Shown: positions 46,676 through 58,046, counted from the first letter of the stretch. The stretch: 64,000 nucleotides of DNA from Margaritispora aquatica (GCA_007644065.1 VJWN01000021.1:138271-202270); one strand, 5' to 3'. The notes: generated by a model from the letters alone, not told the origin. Made by a program: numbers and translations.

Positions 46676-46790
46676 CACTAGCTTATAAGCTCGCTAACAG
46701 CGAAAGTATGATAATATACCTAGTTATTATTAACTCTAAAAGTAATAAACCAATATATAAAATTTATCACTATATAATGAAAAGATAATG
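46676..46790. repeat. Truncated inverted copy of the hAT-like MITE interior
   Basis: The segment beginning agcttataagctcgctaaca resembles the reverse complement of the nested MITE interior near 46200-46310 (cggcttataagctcgctaat), and similarity continues through the AT-rich stretch. It has no inverted-repeat ends. It lies immediately outside the right end of the TTA element. Confidence 0.5.
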
Positions 46791-47188
46791 GTCAAGTAGC
46801 GAAGGCGAGAATAGTCGGTAGAATCTAAGCTCGGCCAATCAAAAAGCTTTAGGTAAGGTAGTGTATAGTATTACAAACTTTTTCAGAAAAAACCTAAGCT
46901 AACAAATTTACCTTCAAACTGACTTCATAAACCGTAAATATCATACCTCGAGTTATTAGCGAGTTTAACAACGCAAGAGTGCAGAAATTGAGGCGCCAGA
47001 GCCAACGAACAAGGCAGTATGGTGAGCAATGCTCCCAGGCCAGTGAGTGTCTTGGTAATGTAGGCTGGTAGAGCACTAACTACTGATAATAAGATTGCGT
47101 TGAAACCGTATATAGGACCAATAGCACGGATATATTAGCGTAGGCCACAAAGGTGGCTTGGAGAGACATGCTCTTGCTGGCGATAGCG
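46791..47188. other. Intergenic, no gene seen
   Basis: Short sequence between the transposon cluster and the deaminase gene 3' end. Nothing recognised. Confidence 0.35.
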
Positions 47189-48688
47189 CTAATTGCTTCC
47201 AACTTGCTCCCCGACACAAAAGATTTGTATCTTAACGTTCATAAAACACTTACGGAATTGTTTTATAAAGGCCGAACAGTCAGAACACATCCGCAATTTG
47301 CTGACCGTGATAGTCGCAGGTGGTGGACGTGGAAGAACGTCACGCAAGCTCTTAAGTTGCGACCAATCCATAATTGCAGCTGAACAATCATCCTCGTCGT
47401 AAATCCAATGCCGATCCATATAGTACGCAATTAGCTGCTTCTCTACATGGGATGCGCAGCTCCGTGAGACGTCAAAGCCGATGGTTCTGCAAAGATTTTG
47501 TGCTTTCTCCGTCCATATCTCATTGTTCAGAACATCCACCCTATAACCCTGCGAGTAGCCACTCATTGCACTTATGACAGGATATTGCAATCCTCGATCA
47601 AGCCTCGCGAATGCTTTGACTTCCTCCCCTCGTCCGATCTGATAGCTTGTATCGGCCCTGTAATACCAAAGCAAGTTAGGTGATATCTTGCCAAAATACC
47701 CTTGATGGATTTGCAATGACTCCATCCCGTTGAGGGTATTCCGGCCTATGGATTCGTGTCGTGTCAAGCAAGCCAAGATTTGTTTCCGCTTTCTGTTCGC
47801 GTCCGGGCGTACCATAACTATACCGCCTGCTCGAGATATACGCTCTTCTTCATTCCGTTCAGAATCAGCTGCGAAATCAGCTGCACGGTGTCCATTAGCA
47901 TCCTCTACATATATATCTACACCACTATCGATGAGGAATTGAACAGTTTCAAGGCGTCCCCATAGAGCGGCCTCCATTAATGCAGTTCTTCCATAATAGT
48001 TCCTCTGGTCAATAGAGACTCCCTTTTCTTTTAACCATTTAACAGTATCCAACCCAGCATCTTCAGCTGCGGCAAGAAGGATCCCGTTGTTCCCTTCGTT
48101 ATCAACATTATTCGCAAATGAGTCTTTGGGATATTCGCGGAAAAGAGCTTTGAGTTGTTCTATATCCTTTAGACAGCATGATGAAAGATAAAGTTTGGAG
48201 CGAAATGATTGGTCTTTCATGAAACCTTTCCATTCATCATACGGATCGGTTGGATGTACGTCGGGTTCTTCGGAATCAGATAATCTCATACTATTCAGAG
48301 AGTCTGTGATCGCGAATTCATCTTTTGCGGCAGCCTTATCGTTCTCACCTAGCCAGCTCGAGTTCTGGTGTTCATCGAGCAGACGCCGTGGCTGAAAACT
48401 CAGCAAAAGAGGATCATCGAGTCGGCCTTGGTGTGTCACAGTGTAGATTCTGCTTTCTTCTTTGTCCAACTCCCAGCCAAAAGGGACAGTGAAGTCGGAT
48501 TCTTCGTCAGGATACAAGATTCGATAGGATTGGCCACCAGATATATCATAGCAATCAGCAGAACGGCGCTGCATTTCTCTGGGGAGTTTTCCGACACCAT
48601 GCCCATGGGAACTGAGGCAGAAGGGGCACTTGACTCGGAGAGTTTTTGCAGACCAACAGAGCACTAATGCTGTCGGAAGAGCTTCCAT
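47189..48688 (-). CDS. Ankyrin-repeat protein with C-terminal nucleic-acid deaminase-like domain
   Basis: Single exon of 499 aa with ATG at 48688. Three parts are visible. (1) A Cys/His-rich N-terminus, VKCPFCLSSHGHGVG...SADC (about 19-47), is a likely zinc-binding motif. (2) Ankyrin repeats around 190-270 include GRTALMEAALWGRLETVQFL and DANGHRAADFA. (3) A C-terminal cytidine-deaminase-fold-like domain follows, with HVE at 414-416 in SCASHVEKQLIAYY (zinc His and catalytic Glu) and CSDC at 468-471 in SKLRMCSDCSAF (zinc cysteines). The H-x-E and C-x2-C spacing is that of the DYW/toxin-type deaminases known from fungal genomes. The substrate (RNA, DNA or nucleotide) is unknown. All zinc and catalytic residues are present. 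It sits beside a transposon cluster and near a HET gene, an accessory-type setting. Confidence 0.75.
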   Translation of the reverse strand: MEALPTALVLCWSAKTLRVKCPFCLSSHGHGVGKLPREMQRRSADCYDISGGQSYRILYPDEESDFTVPFGWELDKEESRIYTVTHQGRLDDPLLLSFQPRRLLDEHQNSSWLGENDKAAAKDEFAITDSLNSMRLSDSEEPDVHPTDPYDEWKGFMKDQSFRSKLYLSSCCLKDIEQLKALFREYPKDSFANNVDNEGNNGILLAAAEDAGLDTVKWLKEKGVSIDQRNYYGRTALMEAALWGRLETVQFLIDSGVDIYVEDANGHRAADFAADSERNEEERISRAGGIVMVRPDANRKRKQILACLTRHESIGRNTLNGMESLQIHQGYFGKISPNLLWYYRADTSYQIGRGEEVKAFARLDRGLQYPVISAMSGYSQGYRVDVLNNEIWTEKAQNLCRTIGFDVSRSCASHVEKQLIAYYMDRHWIYDEDDCSAAIMDWSQLKSLRDVLPRPPPATITVSKLRMCSDCSAFIKQFRKCFMNVKIQIFCVGEQVGSN

Positions 48689-49790
48689 TATCGTTACTAT
48701 TTGTGCGTGGTAGAGGAGGTGGACGTAGAAGTCGCTGTCTTGGTTGATATATTGTGGAGTGTCAGCAATGGATATATGTAAGGAATGTGTACTCTAGCGT
48801 ATTTGTGTCACCATATGAGTCACTGTTAATGTCTCGCCAATTGTCATCACAGTCTTGGGTACTAACACGTGCTGATGTAGGCAGTCCTCAACCCATCGAT
48901 AAGGGCATCTTGTAATTCATTAGCAATCTGTGCCAGAGGATTCCGCTTAAAATCCTGGCCTAAAATCCGAAGAAGTTCGACGTCCTGGGATTTTATTGTG
49001 TAGCAGAACGTAGTTCAAAGAGATATGGAAATAGAAAACTAAAAACGGGCATTTCTTACCATAAGGAGGGGTCCAATTGAATCTAAAATAAGCTACTCTA
49101 TAAACTCAAGTAGCCAGCAATGACGCAATAAAAATTTTCGGAATTAAGAGGTCAGAAGTATTCGGAAAAGGTATAAAATAAATAAGTTTATAGATTTAAA
49201 TTCGCTTAAACTCGAAGTATTTAAGGTACGATTAGTTTCGTTACAGCATATATTTCGAGACAAGAATAGACCTTGTTGGTAATATCAGGATTATCAATGT
49301 AGTATTAGCAGCAAGGTTAGTATTAGTATTTATATAATCGCATTAGCACTTCTATCTGTAAATAGAAATATAACGAACTCTAGACTTCTATCTATCTACC
49401 ATTTAAAATGTCAGGTGGGATAGTACTTTCTAAAAACGAATTTTATATGTTTTCAGCATTAGCTCTATAGCTAGTGCTATTAGCTTTAATGGAAATAAAT
49501 TTTAAGTAGAAGCTAGTGCGAAAGTTCGAGGGGTTGCGAATTCAAAAAGATAGAAAAAGAAGATCGTCTCGTCCTTCTACGTTGGAATTGTAACTTCTCT
49601 GCTTTTGTCAATCATCAGTATAGTAGATGACCAAATCCAAGCAAATCAATAAATGCTCAGGTCAGATTAACACTTTTTGTAATTCGATACCCACCAGACC
49701 GATGTAATCTATCTATCTAGCTTCGCCAAAAACAAGAGCAACCGTAATGATAAAACGACCCAGCAAGAAAAGAACAAGCAATTGGTAATT
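48689..49790. other. AT-rich intergenic region
   Basis: The part from 49050 to 49560 is AT-rich with repeated short words (e.g. agtgctattagc-like), suggestive of an old RIP-degraded repeat, but I found no inverted ends or coding frame. The rest is flanking DNA of the two neighbours. Confidence 0.35.
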
Positions 49791-51851
49791 CTAATCCTCA
49801 TCATCATCCGCGTCGTGGTAATATCCATCAGTATCTTGCTGTTCCCGCTCAACCATCAAACGCCTCGCTTCAGCAGCTGCTGCCGCCACATCAACAATAA
49901 CGGACTCGCCAGCACCACGATCAAACCCACCAGTAGCAGTAGCAGTTTCGCCACCCAGCAAGATCTCCTTCTCCATCTCAACGGCATCATCCAAACCCGC
50001 GCCGCTTCTTGAGCCCAAGAACCCGGCAACGATATCGTCAGGCAGAGGAGCACTACTCGCTTGCTTTCCTCGGTGCGCAGGTGTGGGTGTAGGAGCAACC
50101 TCATCACCACCAAAGCCAAAGCCGCGCTGTCTATCAAAAGCAATAGTTGAGGCAAAACTCTCGCCAAACGACATATTAGCATTGTCCTTGGTGCTGCTAT
50201 CATGACGTCTAAATCTCGCACCGCGATCGTTGAATCTACCAAAGGACTCCCTAGACGCAGCAGCCATGATATCATCGTCGTCTGAATCGAGGGTTAGATC
50301 AATGAACTGAGATGCTGCACCATTGCGCTTGTTGATACCAGCTGCAGTCTTGCGATCCAAGCTCTCCATGGAATGAGTCGCTTGTCTCTCTTTCTCGACC
50401 TGGCGGTCTCGCTTACGTTCATCCTTGGCCTTGGCCTTGTATATGCGCTTCTCCTTCTTCTCTTTCTTTGTCTGCTTTCGCGTCTTCTTTTTCTCCTCGC
50501 GATGAAATCGATATCCAGATTCAGAACGACGCTTCTTCCTCTTCTTGGTTGGTGTTGAGTCCGAGTCTGCACTGTCTTCACTGTCGTCGCTGTCGTCACC
50601 ACTGTCCTCGTCATCATCGGAGATATCAAGAGATGAAAATGAGCGTTTCTTAGACGAGCTCGGCCCTTCGCCGTTGGACGTGTTGAAGGAGCTGCTGGGA
50701 GATGATTTGCACTTGCGCTTCCCCTTCTTCGAGATATCGGATTTGAAAGACATGGTTGAGCCGATATAGTTCTGCGCTCGCTTCTTAGCAGCTTCGTGAA
50801 TAGCGTTGACAGTTGGTTCCATCCAACCACTTTGGTTCGCCTTAGCGGATTTCCGTCTCTTGCTGCCGCTACCCGTGCCACCTCGATTCTTCTCGTCATC
50901 CGAGGAATCCGCTGCAAGGTCGAATTCAGCTTGCGCTTCATCGTCCTCGCTGTCTTCGTCGAGATCAATGGCATGCTGCTTCTTGGACTTGATAGGGGTG
51001 TGTAACTTCCCACCATTACCGCTCTTACCAAATAGCTGACTCGCTCCACCTACAGCCCCACGGGCGTTGAGACCAGCTTTGACATTGAAAGCACCAAAGG
51101 AGTGCGAGTAAGACGTGTTTTGAGTGTCATCGACTACCTCCTTGCGAGTAGCTGGCATCTCGGCAGATGGACGAGCAGGGTGCTTAGACGTAGATCCAGT
51201 TTTATTCGCAGAGGAGTTCGGTCTTGCTTTACTTGCTGTTGCACCGACGAACAAGCTATCCTCGTCCGATTTCTCACTATCTGAGTTGACATTGACCACA
51301 TCCTCACTCAACTTGAAGCGGCCCTTCTGAGCTCCAGCTTTCTTGTTTGCATTTTGAAACGCGGTATCTGGAAGCGAGCCACTTGACTGTGGGGTGACAT
51401 ACGATTTGCGAAATGGATCAAGGCCGCTTCTTTGTAAGGGCGTGAGGCTCGATGTCGGGAACGCTTTTCTGGTGAGTGATTGCAGGCGTCCGAGGTGACG
51501 TTCTAGGATCTCGGATATTTCGTCTTGGTCGATTTCGGTTTCTCGGGTTTTGGTGATGACTGCGGTGAGGAAATCATCGTAGGCGCTGGCTTGAGTTTTG
51601 AGAAGCGCTTCGATCGATTCAAGGTCAAGCTGAAAGTGAGGTATTAGTGAGGGAGTGTGGTTTGAGTGAGAAAGGATGCTTGGATGGAGCGAGTCGTGAA
51701 AGTTGTCAAGAATGAAAGTGAAATCTGGTGAGACCTCTCGAGAGTGAGGCTCTTGCTTTCATCGTTGAGATGATAGAGAAGGTCGGAACTAAATGTAGTA
51801 GGAAGAATAGATGCATACCTTGTCAGCAGACGCTGCAGCTTTTCGATTCAT
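49791..51851 (-). CDS. Highly charged, probably nuclear protein with a SUMO-interaction-like motif
   Basis: Two exons, 51851-51819 (11 codons) and 51629-49791, with a 189-nt phase-0 intron, give 623 aa. The first 70 residues look helical (LESIEALLKTQASAYDDFL, DEISEILERHLGRLQSLTRKA). The rest is low complexity: acidic runs (DDDEDSGDDSDDSEDSADSD), basic runs (KKRKKRRSE, EEKKKTRKQTKKEKKEKR) and Gly/Ser stretches. FIDLTLDSDDDD is a textbook SUMO-interacting motif, a hydrophobic core followed by acids. This composition suggests a nuclear or nucleolar protein. I do not recognise the family and give no function. Confidence 0.75.
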
Positions 51852-53426
51852 CGTTGCGATGAGTCTTATGTACTTTCAAGCTGAAGTATCAGATATGTCA
51901 AGACACATGACCGAGTTCGAAGATCGAAAGTAACAGAATCGAAGCCAAACTAGCAAAGTCGCGAAGACCTTCAACTCTGTGCGTGAACTTGAGATTGTTA
52001 GCTAAGCTTAGAATTGTAAAGATGTAGAAGTGATACCTCACCGGATAATTTCTGGGATGGCTCAGTAGGCTCTACTTGGATCGCAGCAGTATGGTAAGCA
52101 ACTGCTTGCTGTCATATAAAATCAAGTACCGCTCCAATATTTTTGCAGATTGAAGGAGAAGTCGTACTTGAGTATCAGCGTAGAGATTCCCAATGGCTGA
52201 AGCTGCGAATAGCTGTGTGGATTTGTGTTGAGAATAAACGGCTGAAGGTGAATACACAAAGTATGGAAGAAGTGAGGATATCTTCGATCTGACGGTTTTG
52301 GAGCTGAGTAGCTTGTAGCGTGTAGTGTGTAGTCAACAAAGGAAGCAGGCAAGCTGTGAGACAGTGAGTATCTCCTGAAGTACCGCTGAGCAGAGCCAAC
52401 TTGAGAGGAAGTCTTTGTGCTTCTGCTATTGCTGCTATTCCTTTGAGTGCAGATAGATCGGGTGAAGCAAGGTTGAGTAAAGAAGGAGAAGAGTAGTTAA
52501 TCGAAAGCAGAAAGATGAGAGTCGAAAGAGAGAAGTAGGAAGCAGCCAGATCGAAAGCTAAAGCTAAAGTCAGCATACGAAGGCTGGAAAGGTGTGAGGA
52601 AAAAAGTAGAAGTGAAGTAATGTGAAGTGTGTAGATGGCTGTTGGGAGGTAGGCATTTAAGTCCATAAGAACCAAGCTCAAAATCTCAGTAAATCGCTAA
52701 CCTCAAGATCCAACAATGTGTGTGGTACAAGTAAAACCAGAACACCAGACGAGAGGGAGTAATCTTCCCAAAATCTGTCCTCAGATTCCAAGCCAGTCTC
52801 CAACTTTGAGAATTAAGCGGGCGAGAATTAAACAAACTGTCCGACCCAGAGCAAAGATTAAGCGAGTAGTAGAGGTCGATGAAGCAAGCCTCTTTACTAC
52901 CTACCTATACAACCAATTTTGGGATTCCTAACATGTAAAGAAATGAATGCTAAGCCTAGAAGCTTCCAAGGTACTGTAAAATAAGAACATCAAAGCAATT
53001 TTGTGGAGCTATAGCATTACCTATTTATGGACAAAAGAGAGAGTTGATGACTTGGATTTTGGTGTAGTTTCTGCTTGATTTTGGCATCGGGTAGAGAAAT
53101 CCATTGACTACCGGTAGAGGTGTGGGTGAAGAGACATGCTCGATGCAGATGCGCCACTTAGAGGAGGAATTGAAGGAGGGTTGAGAGGAGCGAAAACTGC
53201 TGTTGAAAGATTGCAAATTTAAACTTTTTATCCTTGGTGGATCGGACTTGCCCTCAACCAGATTTGTGTCAAATTTGATCTCCAAAGCTGTGAAGTATAA
53301 GTAGGTAGACGAATAAAAAAAATCAAGTAAGTCATCTCATTTCAGCCGAAGAGATCTATCTCGTCCCCTGCAAAGCTATCCCTGCTTCGCAGATCTAATA
53401 GCTAGCCATTCTTTCCTAAGGCCCAC
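51852..53426. other. 1.6-kb intergenic region, no gene supported
   Basis: An ORF of 168 codons on the minus strand (52681-52175) is Leu/Ser-rich and hydrophobic, a product expected from reading the pyrimidine-rich strand of A/G-rich DNA. I do not call it. Nothing else recognised. Confidence 0.4.
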
Positions 53427-54418
53427 TCAAAGACCATTCACAAAGCCCAAAACCCTCTTCACCAACCCCTGCACAACAACCTCATCATTCTTCTCCAAAT
53501 TATGGCTCGCGCCCTCCAACACCCCGGAGTTAACCTCATCCACGGTCCCCTTGCCCAACTTCACGAACCCAATCCACCGGTCCACCAGCGCCTGCTTATC
53601 AATACTCTTCGGGACATGCTCATCGGCTCCCGAGTAGAGGATACACAGCGGGCGTCCCACCGGCAAGGCCCCAAAGCTCTTCATGAGCTGCTCGTCCTTC
53701 AGATCCGAGCTAAAGTAGTCGTCGTCGCCATCATGGTTCGGACTCGCAACCGAGAGCCAGCGCTTCGCGGTCACGGGACAGGGGCTCTGCTTCCCGGGGA
53801 GGATCTCGTCGCCTTGGCCCGCGTCGACCATCTCCTGGGCTTTCTTGCACGTCTCGTCGTAGTCGGCCTGCTTGGTCGACATCAAGATGGCCTCGCGATC
53901 ACTGACCGGTGCTTGGATGATGCCTGCGTCGATAGGCTCGCGGCCCTCGTGGCCTTTGCCGGTGAAATACTCCATCACGTCCTGGCAGCCGGTCGAGTGG
54001 CCCATCAGGATGATCTTGCCGGGCTTGAGGGCCCGGAAATACGCCACGGCTTTGGAGAGCTCCTTGACGTCTGTTTGCAGCGACGAGGTTCCCCAGCCGT
54101 TGTAGGACGAGGAGAGAAGCACTTGGGCGATCCCCCATGTGGGTGGGAGGGCCTCGGAGAGAGTGGCGGGGTAAGGGACCGTGAGGAGCCCATCGAAGAG
54201 ACCGCCGATGAAGATTATGAGGTTTTGGGATGGTGGAAGTGTGGGCTTGGGGATATATTCAAATGCTGCCAAGCGAGATGCCTATTTTTGTCAGCTCGCT
54301 TGTCCCACTCAGGTTCTTTTATCATTTTTTGCTGTGCAATACAATAAATATATCATGTGCCATAAGTGGAGGACCAACATACATAAGGATGCAAAACGCC
54401 ATTTCTCGCCCCAGCCAT
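53427..54418 (-). CDS. Alpha/beta hydrolase of the DUF1749 (SidJ-like) family
   Basis: Two exons, 54418-54383 and 54281-53427, with a 101-nt intron ending GAGCTGACAAAAATAG, give 296 aa. Splicing joins NGVLHPY to ASRLAAFEYIP, as in the family N-terminus. LIIFIGGLFDGLL carries the oxyanion-type turn. The nucleophile elbow is GHSTG with Ser near residue 108, the acid is probably in LYSGADEHVP, and the His is in LEGASHNLEKND. Family members include SidJ of Aspergillus fumigatus, which hydrolyses fusarinine-type siderophores; other members are uncharacterised. Siderophore esterase is therefore a guess. An in-frame ATG six codons upstream (MLVRT) is an alternative start. Confidence 0.85.
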
Positions 54419-54910
54419 GGTGCGAACGAGCATATCAGACACCGGTTTCTCCTCCTCGCACACGTACAAGAACTGTTGATAGCACAAAAAAAGCGCAAAC
54501 GAAGAGAGCAGGGCCAAAGTGCGAGTTCGTTCGTTTCTGAGTGCGTCGAAAAACATTTATGTCCGGAGGATGAGGAGCTGCATGATCTCAGGATCTGATA
54601 AGATCTTGATCTCGTAGCGTGGAGAGTGGAGTCGGAATTGCATGGCTTGAGTGGTAGGAGAACGGGGGAGGAAAATATTTGTAGGGCGGAGATCCCGAGA
54701 GCGGAGGCTTCAGGTTTGCGGTAGGGGGGACTTGGCTTTCAATGCCTAGTTTTGGAATGACACGTTCAGAGAGGGTATTTGTGATTACATCACGTGAAAT
54801 ATATCTCGGAGCATCAAAAATATCCAGAGCTTCAACAACACCTCAGTACCAACCTTGCTGTACAATCGAACCACCACCACCACCACTGTTGCCAATTAAC
54901 CACCACAACA

Positions 54911-55572
54911 ATGGCACCCCACCACACGCCCATCCGGACGCTGTTGACGCCCCTCCTCTCCAGCTTCCGCAGTCTCAGCATCGGCGCCTCCAAACCCTCA
55001 TCCTCAATCCTCTCTCTCACCAAAGCCTCACCAAGCCATGTGTCGCTCTCCACGTCCGCCAGCAGGAGCTTCAGCGTCTCGGCCGCCCTCGCGGCAAAGG
55101 AGTCCAAGAGGATCAAGATCGACCCACGCATCACCCTGATCAGATACCACATGCAGCACCCGCGAACACCGCGCCCCCTGCGTCTCTCCCGCAACCGCGC
55201 CCTGCGACACTGGACGATCCACCGGGCGTGGCAGCTGTTCAGGCGGAAGAAGAGCGAGGCTGAGGCGAATGAGTTGGAACGGTACGTGTGCCTCTGTTAC
55301 GCTGGTTGAGCAATGGATGGATGGGGGAATAAAATGGACGCATCGAGATGAAAATGAGCTAATGAGCATATAGCATGTACGAATCCACCCACGAAGCCAT
55401 GGAGGCTCTGCGCAACTTAGATGAGCCTGGCACGCCTGGAGCGGGAAGATTGTACCGTATTGCGCTGGAGAAGAAGGGGCTTTGGGGCCATGGGGGTGTG
55501 CCGATTGAGTATGCGAGGTTGCAGACTGATACGCCGGCGAAGGAGCCATGGAATCACGGATGGACGCGATAG
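54911..55572 (+). CDS. mrpl28: Mitochondrial large-subunit ribosomal protein mL40 (yeast Mrpl28)
   Basis: Two exons, 54911-55281 and 55374-55572, with a 92-nt intron, give 189 aa. The N-terminal 60 residues are rich in Ser, Leu and Arg without acids, a mitochondrial presequence. The conserved mL40 core follows: RIKIDPRITLIRYHMQHPR, then RNRALRHWTIHRAWQLFRRK. The C-terminal part has MYESTHEAMEALRNLD. It is a structural component of the mitoribosome 54S subunit. The splice restores R-MYES across the junction. The neighbour at 54418 is divergent, with about 490 bp between the starts. Confidence 0.88.
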
Positions 55573-56431
55573 GGGATGAATCAAGGTAGCGAGTGAGTGG
55601 ATTGAGATAGAGATAGAGAGAGAGGTGCCAGTGGAAGCGTTGTGCTGTCTTCTATGATGCAGAAGGCGGTGTTAACGTCTGGGGATGGAATCCGAGGAGT
55701 GCTGTGTATTACATATTTGGAGAGGAAGTTTCAATGGTCAAGTGAGATGGTAGGAGTATGTATGATATGTAGAACAAGACATGTATCATAGAGGCACAAG
55801 CAATACGGAATCACATAACCCAGTAAACCCACGCCACTGAACAATAGTTATAATGCCATGCAAGCTGGTATGTAGACCCTATGTACAAGTTTCATCGTTT
55901 TAGGCCAATCTTCCTTCACCCAGTTTGGTGATATTCCACATCCTTATCCCCGTGCAATGCAAATATTACAACGAGCGAGATCCATCCCACCATTTTCACC
56001 TGCCTCGCGCTTTATCTCAAATTTCGTCTGCAAATCTGGGGTATGTGACATTATTAGGAAACAGCACACATGAAGGGGAAAAAAGCAAGACAAAGGAGTG
56101 TGTGGACATCAAGTCATTAAAGTGCTCTATTTCGTTGGTCGGATACAATTCCTTCCAAGCGTAGGTAAACCTCCCATTAGTTTGCAAAGTGAAAGGTTAG
56201 GTGGTGGTCGTGGTCGTAGTCGTAGTCTGAGGTAAGAATCTTTGGTGGTTGTAGATGTATGCGTTACTGAGCCATGCAATATGCCGTATTTTTGGGGCTG
56301 ATAGCAAGAAAGTTACTCGTGATCGTGTGAACCACAACTCCCATGCCAATGATTGCTTCCCAGCTTGGCTTTAACCGCGCATCTAACATTCTTCCTGCTC
56401 GGAGGTGATTGGTTCAAGAAGCCCCTCCTCC
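55573..56431. other. Intergenic between convergent genes
   Basis: 3' flanks of mL40 and the Rho gene. No gene recognised. Confidence 0.4.
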
Positions 56432-57421
56432 TCATAGGATAATACAGCAACCTCCACCGCCTTCGCCTTTCTCAAACGTGAGCAGTGCAGCTCTTGTCGC
56501 GGCTTCGAAAACGTCGTCGACCCCCTCGCCAGTCAATGAGGAACATTCCAGATATTTCCGGGCTCCAATGTCATGCGCAATGTCTGTAGCTTCTCGAGTC
56601 CCAATGAAGTGTTGTGACTTCTTTCGCATTTCCTCAATGGCCAATGGATCCTCCCGCAGATCTTTCTTTAATCCCACGAGTATGATAGGAACGCCAGGGC
56701 ATCTTTCATTCGCCTCTTCCACCCACTAGTTATGCGTTAAAAATAATTTCTTTATAACTTCCATCTTGACCAAATAATCACTCACCTTGTGCTTGACGTT
56801 GTCCAGAGAATCTGGTGTATCGATGGAAAATCCAATTAAAATAACATGTGCTTTCGAGTATGCAAGCGGTCGTAATCTTTCATAGTCTTCTTGTCCAGCC
56901 GTATCCCAAAGAGCTAATTGCACACTCTTGCCATCCACTCTGCAGTCCGTCACATAGTTCTCGAATACTGTCGGAACCTAGTCTGGTGATAAGTAACAAG
57001 GATGATGATTCAGCACGCCGCATTGCACTTACGTAGTGCTACAAATGTAAGTCAGTAAATGGTAGTATTGTGTACTGATGGAAACCTGCTTACTGTAGGA
57101 AAGTACCCGAGGGTAAAGACGCTCAACAATGAAGTCTTTCCGCACGCTCCATCTCCAATAATCACCAGCTTCCTAGACAAATTAAGTCAGCCCACTGTGT
57201 GTATACCCCTCGCAGAACAAATGTCCCTCCGTCATGAGGTTACACAGGCCAATTGGCATGTGAACTTCTTCAACATTTGTATGCAAGTAATTGACTCTCT
57301 GTAACCGTCGTTGCAAATGATAGTCCTGCTCCATGTTTCTCCAATCCCATGCCCCCTAAAAATTCAGGTCTCGGATGTTTTCGACGTACCTTCGCATGAC
57401 ATTCTGGACTTGTTGAGCCAT
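56432..57421 (-). CDS. Rho-family small GTPase, probably Rho2, with a 6-nt microexon
   Basis: Five exons: 57421-57390, 57172-57094, 57038-57033, 56977-56786, 56725-56432, giving 200 aa. The P-loop is GDGACGKT (17-24). Switch I runs through [26 protein letters not shown] is the switch II region, [10 protein letters not shown] corresponds to the guanine-specificity motif (KKDL in place of NKxD, with the usual Rho TKxDLR spacing), and ECSSLTGEG follows. The end GGGGCCIIL is a CAAX box with an extra Cys, predicting geranylgeranylation (terminal Leu) and possible palmitoylation. The doubled Cys and overall sequence favour Rho2 over Rho1; Rho2 acts at the plasma membrane in cell-wall and morphogenesis signalling. 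Exon 3 is only CACTAC, encoding His38-Tyr39 in switch I. Confidence 0.88.
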
Positions 57422-57993
57422 GGCAGAGGGAATGATGGGTCGTTGGAAGGAGAGATTCGAGGTGGTTAAATATTCTTTGGACCTGTACCAGCTAAGGTCA
57501 GGATAAAGTTGTCGTAAGAAACAATTCGCGGATGGTGAGGAGAGATTATCAGAAGTTAAAGGTCAGGACGAGAAGGAAGTTGATGATACGAGACACGCCA
57601 GGCGTTTGCGGGTCGGCGCTCGGATAAGCCGAGTAGGAGTGCTGAGGCCTAGGTACTGAGGTTACGAAGTAAGGTAAGGTAACTAGGTAGGGACTAGGGA
57701 ATTGAATAGGTTCGTATTAAATGAAAAGCAGGAGAAGGAGAATTGAATGGTAGATCAGAGGTCAGAGGAATGAATGCAGAAAGTAGAGAGAAAGGCTGCA
57801 GCAGGTATAAAGTAAAGTACAGTACAGTGTTGGGGTAGTTTGCTTAACCCTTTTTAGTCTTTTTCCTTGGTGTCGCAGATTGATGATTATTCTTGGAACT
57901 GGAAGTAGGCTGAGCAATTGGGGGAGGGGAGGGAAGAAGCCGCCCAGATGTATGTACGAGTATGGCCGTGATGTCCGTGATGCCCTGAGGTGT

Positions 57994-58046
57994 GCAGGTG
58001 GTTGCAGGTGGTGCAGGTGGTGCAGGTGGTGCAGGTAGTGCAGGTC
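57994..58046. repeat. Short minisatellite, unit gcaggtggt
   Basis: About five imperfect tandem copies of the 9-bp unit gcaggtggt. Variants are gcaggtggtt, gcaggtagt and gcaggtcgtt. Confidence 0.8.

Noticed and set aside
48940..49560. Possible second transposon in AT-rich DNA
   Set aside because: No terminal inverted repeats, target duplication or transposase residues could be found, so only base composition supports it.
52175..52681. Minus-strand ORF of 168 codons, hydrophobic
   Set aside because: Leu/Ser-rich product without family resemblance, explained by reading the pyrimidine-rich strand of an A/G-rich region. No leader, intron or domain evidence.
53502..54347. Plus-strand ORF of 281 codons over the DUF1749 hydrolase
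   Set aside because: Antisense of a well-supported gene with catalytic motifs; its own translation is His/Arg/Leu-rich without any family match.
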